Assembly (NCBI GenBank): GCA_030426605.1
Contig: JAUHXM010000012.1
Coordinates: forward strand, 1 to 48,815
DNA: 48,815 nt
Direction of reading: 5' to 3'
Source: Phycisphaerae bacterium
Lineage (GTDB): Bacteria > Planctomycetota > Phycisphaerae > Phycisphaerales > UBA1924
Shown: in pieces, positions 8,823 through 18,200 of the stretch
Position numbering within the stretch: position 1 is the first letter of the stretch
How the letters are laid out: every line of letters starts with the position of its first letter
The notes under the pieces: model-generated
The model's input: the letters and a program-made list of their open reading frames with translations, nothing else
What the model was told of the DNA's origin: nothing
Databases searched by the model: none
Translations under genes and position numbers: made by a program

Positions 8823-9782
8823 TTGGACCCGCTCATCCCCTCACTCATCCTGTATCTTGCCTGCGGGCTCGGCGGCGTCGGCGTCGCGCTCACGCTGCCC
8901 CGAAAGGGGTACTCGCTGCGGGCGATCGGGGGGGTCCTCGCCGCGGCCGCGGTCGGGCTCGTCATCCTGTTCCTGTCGCTCAGCGCCGCCGATCGCACGC
9001 CCAGCGAGCTGCCGAATCTTTACTTCTACGCGTTCGCGATCATCGCGCTGGGCGCGGCGCTGCGGATGATCACGCACCAGCGTCCGGTCTACTCGGCGTT
9101 GTATTTCATCCTGACGATCATCGCGACGAGCGGGCTGTTCGTGTTGCTCAGCGCCGAGTTCATGGCGTTTGCGCTGATCATCATCTACGCCGGGGCGATC
9201 CTGATCACGTACCTGTTCGTGATCATGCTCGCGACGCAGGCGCCGACCGAGGGCGACCAGGACCTGCTGGCCGAGTACGACACCGAGGCGCGCGAGCCCT
9301 GGCTCGCGTCGCTGGCGGGGTTCACGCTGCTGGCGCTGCTAACGACGGTGATGTTCGCCGGCTCGTCGCACCTGCCCCTGCCCGGTGCCCGCGCGGCGAG
9401 TGCGGACACCCTCGACCAGCTCCCCCGCAAGGTCGAGCGTGCGCTCGCCCGGGCCGAGGCGCTGGGCGAGGGCGAGACCGTCGTCCGCGCTGATCAGGCA
9501 AACCGGACCATCGTCGTCGCGGACGCGAACGGCACCACCCGCACCATCGGCCCGGACGCCTGGCCCGAGGGGCTCGAGGCGACCAACGTCGAATCGCTCG
9601 GCATCAACCTGCTGCGCGACCACCCGATGACGATCGAGATTGCCGGCGTGATCCTGCTGATGGCGATGCTCGGCGCGACGGTGCTGGCCCGCAAGCACGT
9701 CGAGCTTGAGGAGTCGATCAAGGCCCACGAGGAGCGCCGCCTGCACGACGCCCGCACCCTGCGCATGGAGGGCGAGGCATGA
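8823..9782 (+). CDS. nuoJ: NADH-quinone oxidoreductase subunit J
   Basis: Membrane-arm subunit of respiratory complex I. The conserved third-helix region reads EFMAFALIIIYAGAILITYL, characteristic of NuoJ/ND6. About five hydrophobic segments are visible. A long polar stretch of roughly 100 residues separates the fourth helix pair from the last helix (EIAGVILLMAMLGATVLARK), making the protein larger than E. coli NuoJ (184 residues). The start is uncertain: a TTG at 8823 (LDPLIPSLILYL, read as Met) begins right at the first helix, while a GTG at 8751 would add 24 arginine-rich residues. First gene of nuoJKLMN; its stop overlaps nuoK by 4 nt. Confidence 0.92.
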   Translation: MDPLIPSLILYLACGLGGVGVALTLPRKGYSLRAIGGVLAAAAVGLVILFLSLSAADRTPSELPNLYFYAFAIIALGAALRMITHQRPVYSALYFILTIIATSGLFVLLSAEFMAFALIIIYAGAILITYLFVIMLATQAPTEGDQDLLAEYDTEAREPWLASLAGFTLLALLTTVMFAGSSHLPLPGARAASADTLDQLPRKVERALARAEALGEGETVVRADQANRTIVVADANGTTRTIGPDAWPEGLEATNVESLGINLLRDHPMTIEIAGVILLMAMLGATVLARKHVELEESIKAHEERRLHDARTLRMEGEA

Positions 9783-10126
9783 TGAGCACGCTCGCCCAAT
9801 CCGGGGCCCCCGAGATCATGGGGTCGATCACGCTGGCGCATTACCTGTTCGTGTCCGCCGCGATGTTCGCGCTGGGCGTGATCGGGTTCCTGACGCGGCG
9901 GAACCTGATCATCATGTTCCTGTGCACGGAGCTCATGTTCCAGGCGGCGGGCATTGCGCTGATCGCCTTCAGCCGGTACCACCTGAACCTGGACGGGCAG
10001 ACGTTCGTGATCTTCGTCCTCTGCGTGGCGGCGGCGGAGGCGGCGATGGGCCTCGCCCTGACTGTGCTGCTGTTCCGCAAGCGTGAGTCCCTGAGCGCCG
10101 ATGAGTGGCGGGAGCTGAGCGGGTGA
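9779..10126 (+). CDS. nuoK: NADH-quinone oxidoreductase subunit K
   Basis: 115-residue, three-helix proton-channel subunit of complex I (ND4L homologue). The two buried glutamates of the family are present at Glu51 (CTELM) and Glu87 (AAAEAAM), with the same 36-residue spacing as E36/E72 of E. coli NuoK. The start codon overlaps the nuoJ stop as ATGA; a second ATG follows at once at 9782, so either may initiate. nuoL begins 2 nt after the stop. Confidence 0.95.
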   Translation: MMSTLAQSGAPEIMGSITLAHYLFVSAAMFALGVIGFLTRRNLIIMFLCTELMFQAAGIALIAFSRYHLNLDGQTFVIFVLCVAAAEAAMGLALTVLLFRKRESLSADEWRELSG

Positions 10127-10128
10127 GC

Positions 10129-12561
10129 ATGATGACCCTCGCTGCCGATACCGCCCATTCGGTTGGGCACGCCGCCGCGGCGTCCGGTCCCGCGTGGGCG
10201 GTGCTGATCCCCGCGTTCCCGATCCTCGGGTTCATGCTCGCGGGCTTCTTCGCCGCGACGGGCAACAAGAACAAGATGCCGGCGGTCGCGACGGTGATCT
10301 CCCTCGCCGCGTCGTTCGTGACGACGGTCCTGCTCTACTTCGCCTGGCAGAACGCCGGGGGCGGGGCGATGACCATCAACGCGTGGGACTGGTTCGACAT
10401 CGGATCTCCCGGCGCGGACTTCGTCGCAAGCTTCAGCTTCTATGTCGATTCCCTGACGATCTACTGGATGCTCTTCGTCACCGGGCTCGCGACGCTCATC
10501 GGCCTGTACGCGAGCGAGTACATGTCCCACGACGTGGGGCTGGGGTACTGCCGGTTCTTCGCGGCGTTCAACCTGTTCGTCTTCTCCATGTCCTGCCTGG
10601 TCATGGGGTCCAACCTCGTCATGCTCTACCTCGGGTGGGAGGGCGTCGGCCTCTGCTCCTACCTGCTCATCGGGTACTTTTACAAGAAGCCCTCCGCGGT
10701 CGCCGCGGCGAAGAAGGCGTTCATCGTCAACCGCATCGGCGACCTCGGGCTCGCGCTCGGGCTCTACCTCACGTTCGTCCACTTCGGGACCGTTGAGTAC
10801 GCCGAGCTGTTCGCGTCCGACAAGCTGCAGACCTACGTGGACGCCGCGGGCCGTGGGGCGTTCGACGAGATCCCGGTCGCCGCTCAGGGCATCGCGCTGC
10901 TGCTGATGGTGGGGGCGTTCGGCAAGTCCGCCCAGTTCCCGCTGTATGTGTGGTTGCCCGACGCGATGGAGGGCCCGACGCCCGTGTCGGCGCTCATCCA
11001 CGCCGCGACGATGGTGACGGCGGGCGTCTACCTCGTCGCCCGGTTCTACCCCGTCTTCCTGTTCGGCAACCTGAACCTCGCGGGCGTCGATATCGGGGCG
11101 CTGGAGATCGTCGCGTGGGTCGGGGCGATCACGGCGTTGCTCGCCGCGACGATCGGGATGGCCCAGTTCGACATCAAGCGGATCATGGCGTACTCGACGG
11201 TGAGCCAGCTCGGGTACATGTTCGCCGGGCTCGGGGTGCTCACGCCCACGGGCGGGGCGTACCACGTGCTGACGCACGCGTTCTTCAAGGCGCTCTTGTT
11301 CCTGGCGTGCGGTGCCGTGATGCACGGGTTCGCGGGGCAGCTCGATCTGCGGAAGCTCTCGGGGCTCTGGAAGGTCAAGGGCTGGTTCATCGTCTCGGTC
11401 GGGATGTTCGTCGGGTGCATCAACCTCGCGGGCGTGCCCTTCACGGCGGGCTATTTCTCGAAGGACACGATCATCGCCGAGGCGTTCGTCACGCCCGGTG
11501 CCGCCGCGATCGGGTGGATCCTGCTCTTCACGGCCTTCCTGACGGCGTACTACACCTTCCGCGTTTTCTTCCGCGTCTTCATGGGCCCCGTGCACTACGA
11601 GCCGGGCGACGAGCTCCACGACCACGACGATCACGGGCACGGCGAGGACCACGCCCACGACGCCGGGCAGCACGGCGATCACCACAGCGACAAGTTTCAC
11701 CCGCACGCGCCGGGCTGGGCGATCAACGCGGTCCTCGCGATCCTCGCCGTCTGCTCGCTCGCGGCGACCGGGCTCTACTTCGTCGGCGGCGGCAAGGTGG
11801 ACGTCCACGGGCACGAGGTCAAGGCGAAGCACTACGCCCAGGCGATGGTGCTCCAGTCCACCGCCGCGTACGTCACGCCGTACGACCATCACGCGTTCCA
11901 TCCGCATGACGACCACGCCGGCGACGACCACGCCGCCGATCACACCGATGATCCCGCCGCGGTCGTGGAAGCGCCCGAGCGTGCGATCAACCGGCCGGTC
12001 TTTGAGCCGGGAGCGACGGACACGATCACGCCCGAGCGCGAGGCGGACCTCCGCGAGGACCTCTCGCACGCGGCCCCGCCGCCGGGCGTCGGCCCGCAGG
12101 GCACGATCAGCGAGCCGCTGAGCTTCTTCGGGCACGACCCGCACAAGGCGATGTACTACGTCTCGGGCGGGCTCGGCGCGCTGGGCATCCTGCTCGCCGC
12201 GGCGTTGCACTGGGTTGGTCGCAAGGACGCCGCCCACTGCGGCATGGACCGCATCGCGAAGATGTTCGGGCCCATCCCGCGCTGGGCGGAGAACAAGTGG
12301 TACGTCGATGAGTTCTACGACGCGACGATCCGCCGCCCGCTGCTCGCGGTGAGCACCTGGGTCTTCGCGGCCTTCGACCGCCTCGTCATCGACGGGCTCA
12401 TCGTCAACGGCTTCGGGTACATGCCCCGCATCGTCGGCTCGCTCATCCGCCCGACGCAGTCCGGGCGGCTGCACGCCTACGCCACGGGCATGGCGGTCGG
12501 CCTCGTGGTGCTCATGCTCGTCGTGGTGCTCATCCTCGTTCGGACGGGGGGCCTGTCATGA
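10129..12561 (+). CDS. nuoL: NADH-quinone oxidoreductase subunit L with histidine-rich loops
   Basis: Antiporter-like proton-pumping subunit of complex I (ND5), 810 residues against ~613 in E. coli. Core motifs are intact: LYLGWEGVGLCSYLLIGYFY, VNRIGDLGLALG, and FGKSAQFPLYVWLPDAMEGP. The extra length lies between later helices. One insert, about residues 496-529, carries 11 histidines in some 33 residues (for example LHDHDDHGHGEDHAHD). A second at about 586-607 carries seven more. The C-terminal helix region (WYVDEFYDATIRRPL) is normal. ATG at 10129 chosen; 10132 is equally possible. Overlaps nuoM by 4 nt (ATGA). Confidence 0.96.
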   Translation: MMTLAADTAHSVGHAAAASGPAWAVLIPAFPILGFMLAGFFAATGNKNKMPAVATVISLAASFVTTVLLYFAWQNAGGGAMTINAWDWFDIGSPGADFVASFSFYVDSLTIYWMLFVTGLATLIGLYASEYMSHDVGLGYCRFFAAFNLFVFSMSCLVMGSNLVMLYLGWEGVGLCSYLLIGYFYKKPSAVAAAKKAFIVNRIGDLGLALGLYLTFVHFGTVEYAELFASDKLQTYVDAAGRGAFDEIPVAAQGIALLLMVGAFGKSAQFPLYVWLPDAMEGPTPVSALIHAATMVTAGVYLVARFYPVFLFGNLNLAGVDIGALEIVAWVGAITALLAATIGMAQFDIKRIMAYSTVSQLGYMFAGLGVLTPTGGAYHVLTHAFFKALLFLACGAVMHGFAGQLDLRKLSGLWKVKGWFIVSVGMFVGCINLAGVPFTAGYFSKDTIIAEAFVTPGAAAIGWILLFTAFLTAYYTFRVFFRVFMGPVHYEPGDELHDHDDHGHGEDHAHDAGQHGDHHSDKFHPHAPGWAINAVLAILAVCSLAATGLYFVGGGKVDVHGHEVKAKHYAQAMVLQSTAAYVTPYDHHAFHPHDDHAGDDHAADHTDDPAAVVEAPERAINRPVFEPGATDTITPEREADLREDLSHAAPPPGVGPQGTISEPLSFFGHDPHKAMYYVSGGLGALGILLAAALHWVGRKDAAHCGMDRIAKMFGPIPRWAENKWYVDEFYDATIRRPLLAVSTWVFAAFDRLVIDGLIVNGFGYMPRIVGSLIRPTQSGRLHAYATGMAVGLVVLMLVVVLILVRTGGLS

Positions 12562-14195
12562 CGCTGTGGATGGTCGCGATGATCGCGGTGCCCATCGTCG
12601 CCGGGCTCATGATCGCGCTGGGGCGCGAAGAGCAGGCTCGCGGCACCGCGCTGCTCGGCTCGTTCGTCTCGGCGATCCCCGTGATCGGCGGGCTGCTGCT
12701 GTTCGACTATTCACACGCGGGTGATTTCCAGGGGCGCGGGTCGCTCGAGTGGCTCAGCGAGCTGGGCATCAAGCTCTCGATCGGGATCGACGGCGTGAGC
12801 CTGCTGCTCATCGCGCTGACGGCGCTGCTCGGGCCCATCTGCGTCGGCGCGAGCTGGACGGCGATCAAGGAACGCAAGCGTTCGTACTACGCGTGGCTGC
12901 TCACGCTGCAGGGCGCGATGATCGGCGTCTTCTGCGCGCGCGACCTGATGCTGTTCTACGTCTGCTTCGAGTTCACGCTGCTGCCCATGTTCGTCCTGAT
13001 CCGCCAGTACGGATCGGACCCCGAGATGCGCATCCGGGCGGCGACCAAGTTCTTCCTCTACACCTTCACCGGGTCGCTGCTCACGCTCGCCGGCCTCGTG
13101 TACGTCGCCTGGGTCGGTGCCCAGCAGAACGCCGGCGTCTGGACGCTCGACATCGGCGAGCTCACCACCGTCGCCCAGAACATGCCCGCCAAGCAGCAGG
13201 GCTGGGTCCTGGCGGCGTTGCTCGCCGGGTTCGCCGTCAAGGTGCCGCTCTTCCCGGTGCACACGTGGCTGCCGCTCGCGCACACCGAGGCGCCGACCGC
13301 CGGCTCGGTCATCCTCGCGGGCGTGCTGCTCAAGCTGGGCACGTACGGCTTCTTCCGATTCGCGATGATGATGACGCCCGCGGCGTTCGCCGAGCACGCG
13401 CCGATGCTCGCCGTGCTCGCGATCGTGGGCGTGATCTACGCGGGGCTCATCTGCTGGGTGCAGACGGACGTGAAGAAGCTCGTCGCGTACTCATCAGTGA
13501 GCCACCTCGGCTTCTGCGTGCTCGGCCTGCTCGCCGCCAACCGCACGGGCGTGACGGGCAGCGTGCTCTACATGCTCAGCCACGGCCTGAGCACCGGCGC
13601 GTTGTTCCTCATGATCGGGTTCATGTACGAGCGCTACCACACGCGCGACATGCGCACGGTGGGGGGGCTCGCGTCCAAGATGCCCGTGTGGGCGACCTTC
13701 ATGGTCTTCTTCACCATGGCGTCCGTCGGGCTGCCAGGGCTCAACGGGTTCCCGAGTGAATTGCTCTGTCTGATCGGCACGTTCCAGTCCGACGCCCAAT
13801 GGGTGCAGGCGGGCGAACCGGGCGCCGAGGGCGGGCTGCTCGGCCCGTGGTACGCCGCGGTCGCGGGCATCGGCATGGTCGTCGCCGCCATTTATCTGCT
13901 CTACATGGTCGGGAAGATCTGCTTCGGCGAACTCCGCGAGCCCAAGCACCACAACGAACACGACCACGAGCTGCCCGACGATCTGACGGCGCGCGAGATC
14001 AGCGTGCTCGTGCCGCTCGCGATCGGGTGCCTGTTCTTCGGGCTCTACCCCAAGTCGCTCAGCGACCCGATCGCGGACTCGGTGGACGTCGCGGTGCGGA
14101 CGGTGCTGACGGGCGAGTCGCCCGAGCGCATGGAGCGTCCCGCCGTCGTCGAGGAAGGGCACGCTGAGGAATCGCACGAGGAGGGCGGGCATTGA
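12558..14195 (+). CDS. nuoM: NADH-quinone oxidoreductase subunit M
   Basis: 545-residue antiporter-like proton-pumping subunit (ND4). Family motifs include MLFYVCFEFTLLPMFVLI with the conserved Glu, FAVKVPLFPVHTWLPLAHTE with the conserved Lys, and YSSVSHLGFCVLGL. About 14 hydrophobic segments are visible. A short acidic, histidine-containing loop (KHHNEHDHELPDD) and a His/Glu-rich C-terminus (GHAEESHEEGGH) echo the inserts in NuoL. It is translationally coupled to nuoL on one side and to nuoN on the other, where the TGA stop overlaps a TTG start. Confidence 0.96.
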   Translation: MTLWMVAMIAVPIVAGLMIALGREEQARGTALLGSFVSAIPVIGGLLLFDYSHAGDFQGRGSLEWLSELGIKLSIGIDGVSLLLIALTALLGPICVGASWTAIKERKRSYYAWLLTLQGAMIGVFCARDLMLFYVCFEFTLLPMFVLIRQYGSDPEMRIRAATKFFLYTFTGSLLTLAGLVYVAWVGAQQNAGVWTLDIGELTTVAQNMPAKQQGWVLAALLAGFAVKVPLFPVHTWLPLAHTEAPTAGSVILAGVLLKLGTYGFFRFAMMMTPAAFAEHAPMLAVLAIVGVIYAGLICWVQTDVKKLVAYSSVSHLGFCVLGLLAANRTGVTGSVLYMLSHGLSTGALFLMIGFMYERYHTRDMRTVGGLASKMPVWATFMVFFTMASVGLPGLNGFPSELLCLIGTFQSDAQWVQAGEPGAEGGLLGPWYAAVAGIGMVVAAIYLLYMVGKICFGELREPKHHNEHDHELPDDLTAREISVLVPLAIGCLFFGLYPKSLSDPIADSVDVAVRTVLTGESPERMERPAVVEEGHAEESHEEGGH

Positions 14196-15757
14196 CCGAG
14201 AAGCTCGTCCAGATCGGCCCCGAGATCGCCCTGTTCGCGGCGACGTGCATCGTCATGATCGTCGGGCTCTGGCCCAACGTCCGCGTGCGCACGCTCGTCA
14301 CGCCGATCAGCGCCCTCGCCCTCATCATCGCGGGCGGGCTCGCGATCAACGCCCAGCCCAACCCCGACGCGCTCTTCCCCGAGCTCTCGCGCTACGCCAA
14401 GACCATGATCGCCGGCGTCGGGCTCCTGCTGCTCTTCCTGCTGCCGGGCGTCGTGGACCGTGACCTAGAAGCGAAGGCCGCGCTCGATGAGCGGGCCTTC
14501 GAGCCCATCCGCTCGACGCGGGCCGAGTTCTTCGCGTTCTTCCTCTTCAGCCTCACCGGGCTCATGCTCTGCGCCTCGGCGGACTCGCTGATCTGGCTCT
14601 TCCTCGCCCTCGAGCTGACCAGCCTGCCGACCTACATCATGGTCACGATCTCGACCCGCGGCACACGCTCCCACGAGGCGGGCATCAAGTACTTCTTCCT
14701 GGGCGCGATGGGCGCCGCGGTGTTCTTGTACGGCTTCGCGCTGATCTACGGCGACACGGGCACCACGCACCTGCCCGAGATCGCCGCGAGCTTCGCCGAA
14801 CGCGGCATCGGCCCGATCGGCATCGCCGGGCTGCTGATGGCGATGGTGGGCGTCTTCTTCAAGATCGCCGCCGTCCCGATGCATTTCTACACGCCCGACG
14901 TCTACCAGGGCGCGCACAGCTCGGTCAGCGCGATGCTCGCGTTCGTGCCCAAGACCGCCGGGTTCATCGCGCTGATGCTCCTGGCCGGGCTCGCGGGATG
15001 GGGCTTCGGGGAGGGCTCCAACCAGCTCCCCGAGGCGATGCACCTCACCCTCTGGATCGTCGCCGCCGTCACCATGACCGTCGGCAACGTCCTCGCGACC
15101 GTGCAGGACTCGGTCAAGCGCATGCTCGCCTACTCGTCCGTCGCGCACTCGGGCTACATGCTCGTCGGTCTGCTCGCGGGCCCGGGCGACACCTTCGCGA
15201 CCTCGGGCATCGCGGCGGTGCTGTTCTACCTGCTCTGCTACGGCGTGATGAACACGGGCGTGTTCGGCGTCCTCGCCTCGCTCGAGCACGAGAAGGGCGG
15301 CCGCGACGCCGACTCGATCGACGACATCCGCGGCCTGTGCAGATCGCGCCCCGTCCTCGGGTGGACGCTCGTCATTTGCACGCTCAGCCTCCTCGGGTTC
15401 CCGCCCCTGCTCGGCTTCGTCGGCAAGATCGGTTTGTTCACCTCGGGCATCTCGAACGGGCAGCTCGGGCTCGTCATCGTGCTGGGCATCAACTCGGCGA
15501 TCGCGGCGTTCTACTACCTCCGCATCGTGTGCGCCGCCTACCTCGACCCGCGTGATGACAAGCTCGCCGAGCCCGACCGGGCGCCCTTCGCCAGCCGGTG
15601 GGTCGCGGCGTCGATCGCCGCGATCGGGGTCGTCGTGCTGCTGGGTCTGGCGAGCCCGCTCATGCAGGCGAGCTTCGAGGCGTCGCAGCCGGCGAAGATC
15701 TCGGCATCAGCGTCTGCCGCAGACACCGAGCCCGCCGCGCTCTCCCACGCCGACTGA
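14192..15757 (+). CDS. nuoN: NADH-quinone oxidoreductase subunit N
   Basis: 521-residue antiporter-like subunit (ND2) of complex I. Motifs: LIWLFLALELTSLPTYIMV with the conserved Glu, FFKIAAVPMHFYTPDVYQGA with the conserved Lys, and YSSVAHSGYMLVGL. The start is a TTG overlapping the nuoM stop (TTGA, 14192-14195), which indicates tight translational coupling. It ends the nuoJKLMN cluster. The nuoA, nuoC-I genes are not in the window, and nuoB stands alone 9.3 kb downstream. A hairpin at 15784-15799 follows the stop. Confidence 0.96.
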   Translation: MTEKLVQIGPEIALFAATCIVMIVGLWPNVRVRTLVTPISALALIIAGGLAINAQPNPDALFPELSRYAKTMIAGVGLLLLFLLPGVVDRDLEAKAALDERAFEPIRSTRAEFFAFFLFSLTGLMLCASADSLIWLFLALELTSLPTYIMVTISTRGTRSHEAGIKYFFLGAMGAAVFLYGFALIYGDTGTTHLPEIAASFAERGIGPIGIAGLLMAMVGVFFKIAAVPMHFYTPDVYQGAHSSVSAMLAFVPKTAGFIALMLLAGLAGWGFGEGSNQLPEAMHLTLWIVAAVTMTVGNVLATVQDSVKRMLAYSSVAHSGYMLVGLLAGPGDTFATSGIAAVLFYLLCYGVMNTGVFGVLASLEHEKGGRDADSIDDIRGLCRSRPVLGWTLVICTLSLLGFPPLLGFVGKIGLFTSGISNGQLGLVIVLGINSAIAAFYYLRIVCAAYLDPRDDKLAEPDRAPFASRWVAASIAAIGVVVLLGLASPLMQASFEASQPAKISASASAADTEPAALSHAD

Positions 15758-15783
15758 CGCACCAAGACGATCAGGCGCATCGC

Positions 15784-15799
15784 GAACCGTGAGCGGTTC
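15784..15799. terminator. Hairpin between nuoN and a convergent membrane-protein gene
   Basis: GAACCG (15784-15789), loop TGAG, CGGTTC (15794-15799): a perfect 6-bp stem within the 84-nt convergent gap, followed by a run of G. There is no U-tract, so the terminator role is inferred from position. Confidence 0.45.
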
Positions 15800-15841
15800 C
15801 TGGGGGGGGCACGCACTCAGATCACGTCGTGTGCGATCCGG

Positions 15842-16834
15842 CTAGTCGTCGTCATCATCGTCGTCATCGCGCGAGCTCACGCCGCCTCTGCGCTCGAGGA
15901 CGCCGAGCTGCAGGCTCACGCCGATGATCGCGGTGCCGACCCACACGATCGCCCAGGTCTGCGGGCTGAACGCCAACGCGTCCGGCCCGAGCCCCGCGAG
16001 CGATCGGAGCAGCGCCACCCCCGCGCCAAGCCCGATCGCCCCGCCGAGCAGCGCCGTGATCAACGCCGTCGCGCGGCGCGGGAAGACGACGCCCCCGATG
16101 AGCCCGACGAGCATGCCCGCCATCGCGGACCCGAGGATGATCACCCGCTCGCGCGGCGTCCGCGCATCCCACTCGGCCCGCGCCGAGTCACGCACATATG
16201 CCAGGAACGCCCGGCTCTGCTCCGCGGCGTTGCGGACGTGCTCCTTGATCTTCTCCGAGTCCTCCTCGGACAAAAGCCCGCTCGTCGCGTCGTCCGCGCC
16301 GGACTCCGCCGCGTCGCCCGCGAGCCCTTCGGCGAGCTCGCGGATTGCGCCCGCGGCTTCCTCACGCATCGCGTTCGTCGAATCGCGGAGCTGGCCCTCT
16401 GAGTCCGCCGCGGCCCCCTCGACGACCTCGCCCACCGTCACATCGCCAGAGCTCTCGGGCATGTGCTGCAGGTAGACGAGCCCGATCATCGTCCCGGCGA
16501 CGGCAAAGACCAGCCCGGCGCTGAGCGTGATGATCACCCGGAACATCCCGACCGCGACCAGGGCCCCGATGATCGCGCCGATCACGAGCCCGATGAAGCC
16601 CGGCCCCAGTTCGACGCCGCCCACGGAGATCTCGGGCAGACCCGTCAGCGGCAGGAGCACAAGCCCCGTGAACCCGCCCGCCGCGGCCCCGATCAGCAGG
16701 AAGGCCGGCTTGAGCACCTTCCCGCCCAGCAGCCACAGCACCACGCCCGCGACGAACCACACGACAAGTGCGACCGCACCGCCCTCGGGCAACGCCGACT
16801 CGGCGAGGGTCACGATGGACGCGAGTTCTGGCAT
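15842..16834 (-). CDS. Multi-pass membrane protein with poly-Asp C-terminus, function unknown
   Basis: 330 residues from the ATG at 16834 (MPELASIVTLAES); a longer start at 16912 adds a proline-rich segment without coding character. Four glycine-rich helices fill residues ~15-125 (FVAGVVLWLLGGKVLKPAF, GLVIGAIIGALVAVGMF). A charged, probably helical soluble segment (~130-225) follows, then three more helices. The layout resembles DUF4203/TMEM198-like seven-helix proteins, but I cannot confirm membership. The protein ends in eight consecutive Asp codons (GAT/GAC repeats near 15844-15867), a slippage-prone run. It is convergent with nuoN and divergent from pheA. No function is assigned. Confidence 0.75.
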   Translation of the reverse strand: MPELASIVTLAESALPEGGAVALVVWFVAGVVLWLLGGKVLKPAFLLIGAAAGGFTGLVLLPLTGLPEISVGGVELGPGFIGLVIGAIIGALVAVGMFRVIITLSAGLVFAVAGTMIGLVYLQHMPESSGDVTVGEVVEGAAADSEGQLRDSTNAMREEAAGAIRELAEGLAGDAAESGADDATSGLLSEEDSEKIKEHVRNAAEQSRAFLAYVRDSARAEWDARTPRERVIILGSAMAGMLVGLIGGVVFPRRATALITALLGGAIGLGAGVALLRSLAGLGPDALAFSPQTWAIVWVGTAIIGVSLQLGVLERRGGVSSRDDDDDDDD

Positions 16835-16982
16835 GCGGCGTGAACGTCCCTTCGTCGGGCTTCTTGGGGGCCCGGGTGCCCGGATTGCGGGGGGACCCGG
16901 CGCGATCGGCACACCCGTTCGCTCAATCCCCCCATCCTAATGGGCGATACCCTCGTTCGCACCCGACCCGGACCGACGCCCC

Positions 16983-18200
16983 ATGGCCAAAAAGCCCAAC
17001 AACAAAAAGCCGACCCGCAAGACCGCCAAGAAGCCGGCGTCCAAGCCCGCGCCCAAGAAGCCCGCGGCGAAGAACGAGTCCGCCAAGGACTCCGCCGCTC
17101 TCAAAGACCTGCGCACCAGGATCGACGCGATCGACCAGCGCCTCGTCAAGCTTCTCAACGACCGCGCCAAGCTCGTCGTCGAGGTGGGCAAGACGAAGCG
17201 CGGCACGAACGTTCCGATCTACGCGCCGCACCGCGAGGCAGAAGTCCTCGACCGCGCCCTGGGCATCAACAAAGGCCCGCTGCCGGGGCGCACCATCGAG
17301 GGCGTCTACCGCGAGCTGATGTCGGGGTCCTTCGCGCTCGAGCAGCCCTTGAGGATCGGGTACCTCGGGCCCCCGGGGTCCAACTCGCACGCCGCGAGCG
17401 TGAAGCAGTTCGGCTCGTCCGTCGAGTACGAGGATCTGCGCCAGATCTCGGGCGTCTTCACCGAGGTCATCCGCGGGCACGTGGACTACGGGCTCGTCCC
17501 CATCGAGAACTCCACGGGCGGCGGCATCACCGAGACGCTCGACGCCTTCATCGAGCACGCGCACGAGATCTCGATCTACGCCGAGGTCCAGATCAACATT
17601 CACCACGCGCTGCTCGCGAACTGCAAGCCCGCCGAGATCCGCAGGATCCATTCCAAGCCCGAGATCTTCACCCAGTGCCGCCAGTGGCTCGCGACGCAGT
17701 ACCCGGGCACCGAGCTCATCCCGAGCGCGAGCAGCTCGCGTGCGGCCCAGACGGCGGTGGAAGAGGACGCCAAGGCCCGCGAGATCGGCATGCCCGCGGG
17801 GTCCGCCGCGATCGGGACGGCACTCGCCGGCGAGCTCTACGGCCTCAAGGTCCTCTTCCCGCGTATCGAGGACAACCCCAACAACATCACCCGCTTCTAC
17901 GTCATCTCGCGCGAACGCGCCAAACGCACCGGAGATGACAAGACCTCCATCCAGTTCCAAACCGAGCACACCGCCGGAGCGCTCGTGGACGTCCTCGCGT
18001 CGTTCCGAGACGCGGGCATCAACCTGAGCCACATCGACAAGCGCCCCAGTGGGCGGAAGAACTGGACCTACTCGTTCTTCATCGACGCGATCGGGCACCG
18101 CGACGACGACGCCATGCGCCGCGCGATCGAGGACGCGGGCGAGCACTGCCGCGAGTTGCACGTGCTCGGGTCCTTCCCGCGGTCCAAGCGGATCCTCTGA
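16983..18200 (+). CDS. pheA: Bifunctional chorismate mutase/prephenate dehydratase
   Basis: 405-residue enzyme converting chorismate to prephenate and then to phenylpyruvate for phenylalanine synthesis. Domains in order: a Lys/Pro/Ala-rich tail (1-36, starting MAKKPNNKKPTRKTAKK); chorismate mutase (~38-118, LRTRIDAIDQRLVKLLNDRA); prephenate dehydratase (~122-300, with YLGPPGSNSHAAS, DYGLVPIENSTGGGI and the NNITRF motif); and a C-terminal ACT domain (~318-395, TAGALVDVLASFRDAGINL), expected to bind Phe for feedback inhibition. The regulatory ESRP motif reads DKRP. The basic tail is unusual for this enzyme. Transcribed alone, divergent from the membrane protein. Confidence 0.95.
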   Translation: MAKKPNNKKPTRKTAKKPASKPAPKKPAAKNESAKDSAALKDLRTRIDAIDQRLVKLLNDRAKLVVEVGKTKRGTNVPIYAPHREAEVLDRALGINKGPLPGRTIEGVYRELMSGSFALEQPLRIGYLGPPGSNSHAASVKQFGSSVEYEDLRQISGVFTEVIRGHVDYGLVPIENSTGGGITETLDAFIEHAHEISIYAEVQINIHHALLANCKPAEIRRIHSKPEIFTQCRQWLATQYPGTELIPSASSSRAAQTAVEEDAKAREIGMPAGSAAIGTALAGELYGLKVLFPRIEDNPNNITRFYVISRERAKRTGDDKTSIQFQTEHTAGALVDVLASFRDAGINLSHIDKRPSGRKNWTYSFFIDAIGHRDDDAMRRAIEDAGEHCRELHVLGSFPRSKRIL

